DNA of 12,799 nucleotides from Acidobacteriaceae bacterium. GTDB lineage: Bacteria; Acidobacteriota; Terriglobia; Terriglobales; Acidobacteriaceae. Below, piece by piece: positions 1 to 6,886 of the stretch. The notes under the pieces are model-generated. The model was not told the DNA's origin. It was given only the letters and a program-made list of their open reading frames with translations, and did not search any database. Location: the NCBI GenBank assembly GCA_030049955.1, contig JASIJX010000289.1, positions 1 to 12,799 of the forward strand. Direction: 5' to 3'. Made by a program: the position numbers and the translations under genes. How positions within the stretch are numbered: position 1 is the stretch's first letter; the number at the start of each line of letters is the position of its first letter.

Positions 1-1314
1 TTCGACCATCTTCTGCAAGGAGTCTTCCTGATGGGCGAGACCAAGCACAGCGACGACTCCGCCAGCACCCCCACCGGTCATCTTCGCTCCGAAAAAACCG
101 AATCGACTGGCCATCTCGACGAGATGATCACAGGCCTGCGCACCGAGGCCACATTCGCTGTAAGCATGGTGGGATTGGTACATCAACTTCCCAATCAAGG
201 GCAAAGAATCAGTAAGATTCGCAGGCGTCAGAGCGCTTAACAAGTTCTTCACAGTCTTGATGCGCTGATTTTCTTCAACGGCATAGCGAACAGCGGCGCG
301 CACAGGATAAAGGCGACCTGGGTAGATTGAGGTGAACGGATCGTGATGGCTGGCGAAATCCTTGAGGAATTCGGCGCCACTCAAAAACTCGGGCAACCAC
401 CTCTCATATTCGGAGCGGAAGTCCCAGGAAGCGAGGTTGGATAGGTAGCCGTGCCATCGCGCATCGGTCCACCGCGGAACGCTTGAACTTGCGCACACCT
501 CAATCGGCAGATTTTCGCGCCGGCAAATCATGGTGTAACCGATGAAGCCAGCTGCGCGGGCGTTCTCGTAGACCTCCCCGGTTGTGGAACGCGGCGCCAG
601 CGAATCAATTCCCCAAATCCGCATTGCAGCTGGCAATGCAATAGGGTCGAGCGGCGTGCATGGCTGGCACAGGAGAGGAAGAAGGCAGTCGCGCTGGCCG
701 AAGACGATTGCAGCCTGATCCATGACGCCGCAGGCAGAGTGGGCTATGACATTTTCTACCCATTGCGCCGCTTCCGCCAGTGCCACGCCTTCCAGCCGGA
801 TTCCGGCGGCGGCGGAAGCAGCCTTAAGTGTCGCAACTTCCAAAGCAGCGGACGATGCAACGCCGCGGTTTGGTGGTAGATCAGAAGACAGAAAGAAGTT
901 GGCTCCTTCGCGTGCAAAGACTCCGTGCCGCACATGCAAAAGGTGAAATGCGCCAAGCACATATTGCCCCCAACGCGCGGCTGGCGTTCGTGAGCAGAAG
1001 TCCTCGATTGCGGCGAGGCTGGCGACTTGATCGACCTGCATCTCAATCAGCGTAGCCCAACCATAATTGGAGGCGTCCGGGTTGAAAATGCGCAGGATGG
1101 GGTCAATTGTGGGCTGAACAGCCGCGAATATGGATTCCCGAAGCGGCAACTGGAGTACCATCCCACCGGTGTAATCCACATTGCCGCCCATGACATCGAG
1201 ACGGCCCGGAGCACGCGCGATCCAAGCCTCTCGATTGCGGGTGAAAAAGACACCCTGCCGAATCATGGCGGCAATCTGACTGCCGAATCTCAACATATCG
1301 TTGAGCGAGGTCAT
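1..1314 (-). CDS. GHMP-family sugar kinase, L-arabinokinase-like (3' end cut by window edge)
   Basis: Reading the minus strand from ATG at 1314 gives 438 codons open to base 1, with no stop, so the C-terminus lies outside the window. All three GHMP-kinase motifs are visible: motif 1 at residues 34-51 (RAPGRLDVMGG, then DYTGG), the phosphate loop at 147-159 (PPNRGVASSAALE) and motif 3 at 409-419 (GAKMTGGGAGG). The catalytic-Asp region CGVMDQ is at 195-200 (D199). The galactokinase signature GEHTDY is replaced by GGNVDY, and YLSNL (290-294), SGAEF (312-316) and MYQSHHAYSECGLG (378-391) resemble, as I recall, the kinase half of plant L-arabinokinase. The product would be a sugar 1-phosphate made in the cytoplasm from ATP. 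An in-frame TGA four codons upstream fixes the longest start; GAGA seven bases before the ATG is a weak ribosome site. It lies 99 bp downstream of the DeoR-type gene on the same strand. L-arabinose is the best guess; galactose, galacturonate or another sugar is possible. Confidence 0.85.
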   Translation of the reverse strand, partial: MTSLNDMLRFGSQIAAMIRQGVFFTRNREAWIARAPGRLDVMGGNVDYTGGMVLQLPLRESIFAAVQPTIDPILRIFNPDASNYGWATLIEMQVDQVASLAAIEDFCSRTPAARWGQYVLGAFHLLHVRHGVFAREGANFFLSSDLPPNRGVASSAALEVATLKAASAAAGIRLEGVALAEAAQWVENVIAHSACGVMDQAAIVFGQRDCLLPLLCQPCTPLDPIALPAAMRIWGIDSLAPRSTTGEVYENARAAGFIGYTMICRRENLPIEVCASSSVPRWTDARWHGYLSNLASWDFRSEYERWLPEFLSGAEFLKDFASHHDPFTSIYPGRLYPVRAAVRYAVEENQRIKTVKNLLSALTPANLTDSLPLIGKLMYQSHHAYSECGLGAQACDHLVEMASRFGFFGAKMTGGGAGGVVAVLGLAHQEDSLQKMVE

Positions 1315-1336
1315 GCGATGTTCTCAGACGGGGAGA

Positions 1337-1360
1337 TCTTGGAGCGAATCACGTCCAAGA
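1337..1360. repeat. 24-bp dyad between the deoR-type gene and the kinase gene
   Basis: A perfect 7-bp inverted repeat, TCTTGGA at 1337-1343 and TCCAAGA at 1354-1360, is separated by 10 bp. It sits in the 99-bp gap between the repressor stop codon and the kinase start, about 22 bp upstream of the kinase ATG. It could be an operator or a weak mRNA stem controlling the kinase. There is no T-run, so it is not a convincing terminator. Confidence 0.3.
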
Positions 1361-1413
1361 CCAGTCTATGGAATGGCGATCAATAGAACATGAATGCTTG
1401 GTCAATAGGGTTA

Positions 1414-2172
1414 TTACACGACTTGTACGCGGGTGAGCCTGCGAAGCCGTTCGAGATCTCCCGCTGGAATCTGATCATCAGTCAGGATGAGATCGCAGTC
1501 CTTGATGTCGCAGAGCCGGTAAGTCGCCTCCGTGCCAATCTTGCTGCTATCGACGAGCAGGACCTTCTGCTTGCCAGCCCGCAGTAGCTCCCGTTGTGCA
1601 TCAGGATCGTGCACCATCACCTCATGGGTGAAAGACACGGCAGCCGCACCAAACAGGACGTGATCTGCGTGGATGGATCTCAGGCTTTCCGTGACGCCAT
1701 GGCCTACTAGATCGTGACTGCTCGACCGGTAAACACCACCGGTAAGCTCCAGACGAATCTCCTCGGCGTTGCCCAGTTCCTCCAAAACTGCGAGAGAAAA
1801 CGTGATCACGACCACATTGCGCCGGCTGCGGAGTTCGCGGGCGACGTAAAGAGTGGTGGTTCCTGAGTCCAGCACAACAGACTCTCCATCATTGACTAGC
1901 GCGGCAGCTGCTTTGCCGATAGCGCGCTTGGCGGGCGACATCCGTTCGAGGCGTTCGAGGTAGGTCCGCTCCATTCCGCGCCATCGTTCGATCCGCGCTC
2001 CCCCCGGAATGCGAACGACCTGCCCCTGCTCAACCAGCTTTTGGATGTCGCGCCGAATCGTCATCTCCGAAACCTGGAATTGCTCGGCGATGTCGCTGAT
2101 CGATGCTGATGTGTTCTCTCTTAACATCTGGAGAACACTCTCCAGCCTCGAGACTTCCAGAGTATCTTTCAT
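1414..2172 (-). CDS. DeoR/GlpR-family transcriptional regulator
   Basis: This 252-residue protein has the usual length and architecture of the DeoR family. An N-terminal winged helix-turn-helix spans about residues 8-60, with the recognition-helix signature SEMTIRRDIQKL at 35-46 and PGGA at 56-59. The C-terminal sugar-phosphate-sensing domain resembles a ribose-5-phosphate isomerase fold and carries LDSGTTT (101-107), LTGG (143-146) and VDSSK (207-211, K211). Family members are mostly repressors of sugar catabolism released by a phosphorylated sugar. The same-strand downstream gene encodes a sugar kinase, whose product could be the effector, and the divergent exported-enzyme cluster starts about 300 bp away, so it may control both directions. 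The ATG at 2172 has GAGTGG a few bases upstream. The DNA-binding and effector motifs look intact. Confidence 0.93.
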   Translation of the reverse strand: MKDTLEVSRLESVLQMLRENTSASISDIAEQFQVSEMTIRRDIQKLVEQGQVVRIPGGARIERWRGMERTYLERLERMSPAKRAIGKAAAALVNDGESVVLDSGTTTLYVARELRSRRNVVVITFSLAVLEELGNAEEIRLELTGGVYRSSSHDLVGHGVTESLRSIHADHVLFGAAAVSFTHEVMVHDPDAQRELLRAGKQKVLLVDSSKIGTEATYRLCDIKDCDLILTDDQIPAGDLERLRRLTRVQVV

Positions 2173-2289
2173 CGTCCACTCGTGTCGTTGTTGGTTTCGG
2201 CCCGCGCCATACTGCGAGGATCCCGCTCCTGACTTTATACCGGATGTCGAAACGGTGCATCGTCAAGGCACCAACAAAAAATTCAGAAA

Positions 2290-2334
2290 TGTTATTTTCT
2301 CACTTTCTCTATCGTAATTTGTTATTTTTTAACA
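2290..2334. promoter_or_regulatory. Putative DeoR-type operator pair (TGTTA half-sites)
   Basis: TGTTA at 2320-2324 and TAACA at 2330-2334 form a perfect inverted repeat with a 5-bp spacer. The 9-mer TGTTATTTT occurs twice, at 2290-2298 and 2320-2328, exactly 30 bp apart, close to three helical turns, so two repressor dimers could bind the same face. The half-site equals that of the E. coli DeoR operator (TGTTAGAA and its inverse, recalled from the literature), although that operator has one more base between half-sites. The left copy has only a degenerate second arm (TCACT at 2300-2304). Binding by the adjacent repressor is inference. Confidence 0.45.
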
Positions 2335-2350
2335 TTCTCCTGCTAGATCA

Positions 2351-2377
2351 TTGATTGTCGATTTGATTGTCGATTTG
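2351..2377 (+). repeat. 12-bp tandem direct repeat in the receptor-gene leader
   Basis: A 27-bp stretch is perfectly periodic at 12 bp (2.25 copies), with unit ATTGTCGATTTG at 2354-2365 and 2366-2377. It lies about 100 bp upstream of the receptor start codon. The TGATTG in each copy is complementary to CAATCA at 2393-2398, so the leader RNA could form either of two alternative short stems. It could be a regulator-binding repeat or a replication-slippage duplication. Confidence 0.5.
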
Positions 2378-2469
2378 CCAGCGCAAGCTAGTCAATCACG
2401 ACAAAACTCCGGGTTCGCGAGTTCCAAATTTACCTCCGGTTTCGCTCATCCACGTGACAAAGAATTTTC

Positions 2470-2475
2470 AGGAGG
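2470..2475 (+). promoter_or_regulatory. Ribosome binding site fixing the receptor start
   Basis: AGGAGG lies four bases upstream of the ATG at 2480. The same frame is open back to a TTG at 2351, but that codon has no Shine-Dalgarno and falls in the tandem repeat, so the ATG at 2480 is chosen. Confidence 0.8.
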
Positions 2476-2479
2476 ATCC

Positions 2480-5400
2480 ATGCATTCCCTACGCAGCACC
2501 ACTCTCCGCAAGCAGCAAGCGGCGGTAGCGCGCGCCGGTCTCGTGCCTATTTCACGTTTCTGCGTCACTCGGACCTTTATCAGCCTCTGTATGCTTATCG
2601 CAAGCGTCATCGCCTTGTCCAAACCGATTGCCGCGCAGACCATCTACGCATCTGTTAGTGGTGAGGCTACCGATACAACCGGAGCGGCTCTACCGGACGC
2701 CTCAATCACGGTCATTGAAACTGCCACATCGGCAGAATACAAGACAGTTACCAATCGGCAGGGCGCCTATCATGTTTCATTCCTCAAGCCAGGTGATTAC
2801 GTCATCCGCGCGCACAAGGCCGGATTCGAGGAGTACCAGAGCTCGACCATTCCCCTGGTGCTCAATCAGCCTGCGGTCGTCGATATTACGCTGCGGATCG
2901 GCGCTGAATCCCAGACAGTAACGGTGAACGCCGCCGGAACCGCTCTCAACGATACGAATGCGCAAATCGGCAACCAGATTGGGTCGAGCGATCTGGTCAA
3001 TTTGCCTGAGAATATCGGCACCCATGGGGCCGAAGAACTGCTCCTTTCCGCGCAGGTTCCCGGCGTTTCCAGTACTAGCCCGGATTACAGCAATCCGAAC
3101 AACATCTCGCTGGGAGGAGGACGCCCGGACACAAACCCGATCATTGTCGACGGCCTGCCCAGCAACATGGGTGTCAATGACACCTACGGCCTGGTGCCGA
3201 CGCCGGACTCGACCGAAGAACTTCAGGTGCTGACCTCGCCGTTTTCGGCTCAGTACGGACAGTCCGGCGGCGGCGCAATTATCACCACAACAAAGAGTGG
3301 TACCAGCGGGTTTCACGGCAGCCTATTCGAATACCACAACGACCAGAGCCTTAACGCATTGAGTTATTTCTCCGCGCCCAACGCTCTGCGCCCCGTGAAT
3401 GTCTTCAACTACTTTGGCGGCTCGGTTGGCGGCCCGGTGCTGCTCCCTAAGATCTTTAACGGGCGTAAGCATCACCTGTTCTTCTTTACAGACTGGGAAG
3501 ATACCCTCAATGCCAGTTCCAAGACCCTGACGACGGACGTGCCCACGGCATTAGAGCGGCAGGGAAACTTCTCGGGACCGGATCCCGAGGGTGCTGCGAC
3601 ACCCACAATCTACGATCCAAAGACTCTGGTTTACGTAAACGGCAAACTTACCGGAACGCCATTCCAGAACAATACCATTCCAACGAGCCGATTGGATTCA
3701 GTTGGGATGAGCTTTGTCTCCTTCTACCCGCAGCCAAACTGCGCTTACTTAACTTATAACTATTGCGTCTATCCCACCGGATACAATAGCTATCTTTATA
3801 ATGCCGATCGTATCGACTTCAATCCCACAGACTATGACCACGTCTGGGCAAAATTCTCGCGCGATGGACCGAGGGGCACGGCAGTCGACTACGTCCCGAA
3901 TGCCGCCAATACCTCCGCATACGGCGGTTGGACCGATGACCACGACGAGGCATCCTGGAGCCATATCTTCAGCCCCAGGATCTCGAACGAGGCGCGCTTC
4001 GGTTATGTCTCCGAAGTAAACTTCAGTTACCCTCAGACGCCCTCAGCGGCTTCTGTGGGTCTAACAGGCGTGCCTCTTACTCAGTTTCCGAGCCTGGGAG
4101 TCACCGGCCTGTATAGCCTAGGAGCCGGCGCGTATTCATATAACCTCGATGGCCACTATGTCTTGAACGATGCTCTGGTCGTGGAGATGGGCCGACATAC
4201 GCTCTCGATCGGTGGCGAGTACATGGACTACATCTACAGCCAGTACGAGCCGGGGGTGCTCTCGGGGAGCTATACGTTCAATGGAGATTTTACGTCGATC
4301 AATGGTTCACCGCTAACCGGTCTCCCAGATCTCGAATTGGGGCTTCCCTACACGACAACCATCAACACAACCAATTCGTGGTTTCGTGAGACGGCAAAGT
4401 ATGGTTCCCTCTACGTGCAGGACGACTATCGTCTGACGCCGAAGTTGATGGTCAATCTGGGCCTGCGCTGGGAGTTCGACGGACCCTATTCAGAAGTCAA
4501 CAACCAGATGTATAACTTCAATCCGAATCTGATTGATCCGAACACTGGGAAGCTCGGCGCTATCCAATTTGCTGGATACGACGGAGCTCCGCACACCTTC
4601 ATCGGCAGGGATTATCTTGGTTTCCTGCCCCGTGTCGGCTTCAGCTATCACGTGATGAGAAATACGGTAGTACGCGGGGGTTATGGGATCTTCGAACTGC
4701 CAGGTATCGGCTTCGGTGGGAACGGCTTTACTTCGAAGTCCACGGTGGCAACTACATTCACCAGCACACCCACGACCCCGGCCTACGAATTAAATCAAGG
4801 AGTACCGCCCTACTCGCCTAACGTCGGTCCCAACGGCGAGCCGAATATTCCCACTAGTCTTACCGATCCAACGAAGAATGTAGTCGAGTTCCAGTCGAAC
4901 GCTTCGCTGTCTTATTTGCAGCAGTGGTCGCTCGGCATCCAGCAAGACCTTACTCACAGCTGGCTTGCAGAGGTGGACTATCAAGGCAACCATGGTGTGC
5001 ACCTGCCGGTCACGCTCTCGGTAAACCAGATTGCCCCCACTGCGGGATGCTGCTATGGGTTGTCGACAGCTCAGAGCCTGCGCCCGTATCCGCAGGTACT
5101 GAATGTCAGCTACTACGTCAATGGTGGCGCCTCTGCTTACAGCGCCCTGCAAGCCCAGCTTTCCCACCGCTGGGAACATGGGCTCTCTCTTATCCTTGCC
5201 TACACTCGCGCAAAGCAGATGGACGATGTTGATCCCGCGGCGCGTGGGGATGCGGTGGCCGTTCAGAATGTCTACGACCTGAACGCTCAATGGGGCACTG
5301 CGATGACCGATATTCCGCAACGCCTTTCCGTCACTGCCGTATACAACCTGCCGGTAGGGGCCGGGGGCATGTTCCTGGCGAACACCCCCGTGGTGAACCA

Positions 5401-5848
5401 GATCATCGGTCACTGGCGGGCCAGCACCGTGGCCAGCTTCCAGGCGGGTTATCCATACAACGTCTCGCAGTCCAACACAACCGGTTTGTTTAACGGAGCC
5501 CAGTATGCAACCGAGAGCGGGAGTCCCAACATCTCCCGATCTCAGCGGACAGTCGCGCACTGGTTTAACACGTCTGTTTTCAGCGTTACGCCGCAGGACA
5601 CCTTGGGCAACGCTCCTCGTGCAACCCTATTTGGCCCTGGGCAGAATGTCTGGAACGTGGCTCTGATGCGAGATATTCCAGTATGGGAGAGCGTTACCTT
5701 TACCTTCCGCGCGGATGCATACAACCTCTTCAATCATCCTCAGTTCGATGGTCTGGGCACTTCGCTGGCCAGCCCAACGACCTTTGGTCATCTGACAGGG
5801 GCCGAAGATCAACGGGAACTTTTGGTGAGTGGTCGGTTACGGTTCTAA
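2480..5848 (+). CDS. TonB-dependent receptor with carboxypeptidase-regulatory-like N-terminal domain (Oar-like)
   Basis: From the ATG at 2480, which follows a strong AGGAGG, the protein is 1,122 residues. A long N-terminal region (1-30) precedes the hydrophobic signal segment (about 33-50), with likely cleavage near IAAQ (50-53). Residues about 56-140 form a CarboxypepD_reg-like beta-sandwich (PDASITV, FLKPGDYVIR). Residues about 150-275 are the plug, with GGGRPDTNPIIVDG (212-225), STEELQV (244-250) and SAQYGQSGGG (256-265). The remainder is a beta-barrel rich in aromatic alternation, ending DAYNLFNHPQF and finally RLRF, with the terminal Phe typical of outer-membrane insertion. It should take up a large ligand across the outer membrane using TonB energy. 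No clear TonB box was found. In Acidobacteria such receptors often stand without SusD beside degradative genes, and here it heads the exported-enzyme run. The substrate cannot be told from sequence. Confidence 0.92.
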   Translation: MHSLRSTTLRKQQAAVARAGLVPISRFCVTRTFISLCMLIASVIALSKPIAAQTIYASVSGEATDTTGAALPDASITVIETATSAEYKTVTNRQGAYHVSFLKPGDYVIRAHKAGFEEYQSSTIPLVLNQPAVVDITLRIGAESQTVTVNAAGTALNDTNAQIGNQIGSSDLVNLPENIGTHGAEELLLSAQVPGVSSTSPDYSNPNNISLGGGRPDTNPIIVDGLPSNMGVNDTYGLVPTPDSTEELQVLTSPFSAQYGQSGGGAIITTTKSGTSGFHGSLFEYHNDQSLNALSYFSAPNALRPVNVFNYFGGSVGGPVLLPKIFNGRKHHLFFFTDWEDTLNASSKTLTTDVPTALERQGNFSGPDPEGAATPTIYDPKTLVYVNGKLTGTPFQNNTIPTSRLDSVGMSFVSFYPQPNCAYLTYNYCVYPTGYNSYLYNADRIDFNPTDYDHVWAKFSRDGPRGTAVDYVPNAANTSAYGGWTDDHDEASWSHIFSPRISNEARFGYVSEVNFSYPQTPSAASVGLTGVPLTQFPSLGVTGLYSLGAGAYSYNLDGHYVLNDALVVEMGRHTLSIGGEYMDYIYSQYEPGVLSGSYTFNGDFTSINGSPLTGLPDLELGLPYTTTINTTNSWFRETAKYGSLYVQDDYRLTPKLMVNLGLRWEFDGPYSEVNNQMYNFNPNLIDPNTGKLGAIQFAGYDGAPHTFIGRDYLGFLPRVGFSYHVMRNTVVRGGYGIFELPGIGFGGNGFTSKSTVATTFTSTPTTPAYELNQGVPPYSPNVGPNGEPNIPTSLTDPTKNVVEFQSNASLSYLQQWSLGIQQDLTHSWLAEVDYQGNHGVHLPVTLSVNQIAPTAGCCYGLSTAQSLRPYPQVLNVSYYVNGGASAYSALQAQLSHRWEHGLSLILAYTRAKQMDDVDPAARGDAVAVQNVYDLNAQWGTAMTDIPQRLSVTAVYNLPVGAGGMFLANTPVVNQIIGHWRASTVASFQAGYPYNVSQSNTTGLFNGAQYATESGSPNISRSQRTVAHWFNTSVFSVTPQDTLGNAPRATLFGPGQNVWNVALMRDIPVWESVTFTFRADAYNLFNHPQFDGLGTSLASPTTFGHLTGAEDQRELLVSGRLRF

Positions 5849-5884
5849 GTCCTCAACGCAGTGCAAAGAAGCAGATTTAACACC

Positions 5885-5891
5885 AAGGGAG
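5885..5891 (+). promoter_or_regulatory. Ribosome binding site supporting a TTG start for the GDPD gene
   Basis: AAGGGAG ends six bases before TTG at 5898, which is ideal spacing. The alternative ATG at 5919 has no comparable site, so the TTG is preferred. Confidence 0.65.
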
Positions 5892-5897
5892 TAACAA

Positions 5898-6776
5898 TTG
5901 TCGATTAGGTTATTTGGTATGCCTCTCATCTACTGTCTGGGAGCGAGCCTTGCGCTCGCCCAGACACTACCGGTTGTTCCCGCATCACCGGCTCCCACAG
6001 ATGGCACGCCGGAAAGAATCATGGCCATTTCGCACCGTGGCGAACATCTTCACCATCCTGAAAACACGATCCTCTCATTTCAAACGGCGATCGATGACGG
6101 CGCGGACTTCATCGAAGCAGATGTGCAGACCACCAAAGATGGCAAGCTCGTGATCATGCACGATAACACCGTCAATCGCACCACCGCCGCACAAGGACGC
6201 ATCAGCGACATGACGTTCGACGAGATCCGCGCTCTCGATCCAGGTGCGAAGTACAGCCCCGAGTTTGCCGGCACGAAGGTTCCGACCTTCGACGAGGTGC
6301 TCGATCTCGCTCACGGCAAGATTAACGTGTACGTGGATACCAAGAACGCCGATCCCCAGCAATTGGTTGATGCCATCGTCCGTCACGACATGCAGGACCA
6401 TGTTGTAATTTATGGAAATCCGTTCTTTCTGTATGACGTGCACAAGATCCGGCCCGACCTGCGCGTCATGCCGGAGTCGCAAAATGCCGAAGTTTGCAAG
6501 CTCCTCCTCAAGGATATTCATCCTCAGGTGCTTGCATTTGGAGCAGGAGATTTCACTCCAGACGTAATTGCCTGTGCGAAGGCAGCGCACGCACAGATTT
6601 ATGTGGACCGCATGGGAAGCACGGACAATCCTGCCGGCTGGCAGCAAGCCATCGACATGGGCGCCGATGGCATTCAGACCGACAAGCCGAAGGAGTTAGT
6701 CGAATTCCTCCGGTCCATCAACAGGTCTACACATCCTGTGTCTTCCCCATCCCTCACCACCGCAAGTAGAAACTAA
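5898..6776 (+). CDS. Exported glycerophosphodiester phosphodiesterase (GDPD family)
   Basis: This 292-residue protein starts at TTG 5898. A signal peptide covers about 1-21 (LGASLALAQ). The GDPD TIM-barrel follows, with HRG at 46-48, PENT at 54-57, EADVQTTKDG at 73-82, the metal and catalytic carboxylates E73 and D75, and the second catalytic histidine H88 in IMHD. VDTK (146-149) and ADGIQTDKP near the C-terminus also fit. Members cleave glycerophosphodiesters to an alcohol and sn-glycerol 3-phosphate with a divalent metal; the catalytic set looks complete. It starts 49 bp after the receptor gene and is probably co-transcribed. With the phosphatase three genes downstream it could release phosphate from phospholipid headgroups, or cut a sugar phosphodiester. 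An ATG at 5919 would remove seven residues. No lipobox is seen, so it is probably periplasmic or secreted. Confidence 0.93.
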   Translation: MSIRLFGMPLIYCLGASLALAQTLPVVPASPAPTDGTPERIMAISHRGEHLHHPENTILSFQTAIDDGADFIEADVQTTKDGKLVIMHDNTVNRTTAAQGRISDMTFDEIRALDPGAKYSPEFAGTKVPTFDEVLDLAHGKINVYVDTKNADPQQLVDAIVRHDMQDHVVIYGNPFFLYDVHKIRPDLRVMPESQNAEVCKLLLKDIHPQVLAFGAGDFTPDVIACAKAAHAQIYVDRMGSTDNPAGWQQAIDMGADGIQTDKPKELVEFLRSINRSTHPVSSPSLTTASRN

Positions 6777-6815
6777 ATTTCTGACCACGCATATTTATAA
6801 ACCAAAGCCGCTGTC

Positions 6816-6845
6816 TCATGCTCTTGTTTCGCGACGAAAGCATGA
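6816..6845 (+). other. Bulged stem-loop between the GDPD and PHP-domain genes
   Basis: TCATGC (6816-6821) pairs with GCATGA (6840-6845), and TTTCG (6827-6831) pairs with CGAAA (6835-6839) around a CGA loop, leaving a 5-nt bulge on the 5' side. No T-tract follows, so it is unlikely to be an intrinsic terminator; an mRNA processing or stabilising element in this 110-bp gap is possible. A TATAAA at 6796-6801 lies just upstream, but I found no matching -35. Confidence 0.3.
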
Positions 6846-6886
6846 TAGCGCCGACCTAAACTAACGAATCACGCAGTCAGAGGCTC

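Larger units (their letters stand above)
2173..2479. promoter_or_regulatory. Divergent intergenic control region
   Basis: These 307 bp separate the repressor gene (leftward) from the receptor gene (rightward) and must hold both promoters. The central part (2270-2350) is clearly AT-rich against its surroundings. For the leftward gene, TATAAA (complement 2234-2239) is a candidate -10, but the nearest -35-like element, TTGACG (complement 2261-2266), is 21 bp away, which is too far. For the rightward gene, TTGTTA (2319-2324) could be a -35, but no good -10 follows at 17-18 bp. The region also holds a DeoR-like dyad and a 12-bp tandem repeat, listed separately. I see no small gene here. Confidence 0.6.

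Noticed and set aside
756..1253. Small minus-strand open frames suggesting a broken gene left of the repressor
   Set aside because: They are out of frame with the kinase. The true frame is unbroken from 1314 to base 1 and shows all GHMP motifs, so there is no frameshift.
2234..2266. Sigma-70 promoter TTGACG/TATAAA for the repressor gene
   Set aside because: The spacer is 21 bp, well outside the normal 16-18; only the TATAAA is retained as a weak candidate.
2351..2479. N-terminal extension of the receptor from TTG 2351
   Set aside because: There is no Shine-Dalgarno, it lies within the tandem repeat, and it would place 43 polar residues before the signal peptide; AGGAGG supports ATG 2480.
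4790..5560. 256-codon open frame antisense to the receptor gene
   Set aside because: The receptor frame beneath it is clearly real, and the antisense product has no recognisable motif and no ribosome site; it is a codon-bias shadow.
6075..6647. 190-codon minus-strand frame inside the GDPD gene
   Set aside because: It is antisense to conserved GDPD catalytic motifs, with no recognisable protein features.
6816..6845. Intrinsic terminator ending the receptor-GDPD transcript
   Set aside because: The stem is bulged and no T-run follows, so termination is not supported; it is kept only as a stem-loop.
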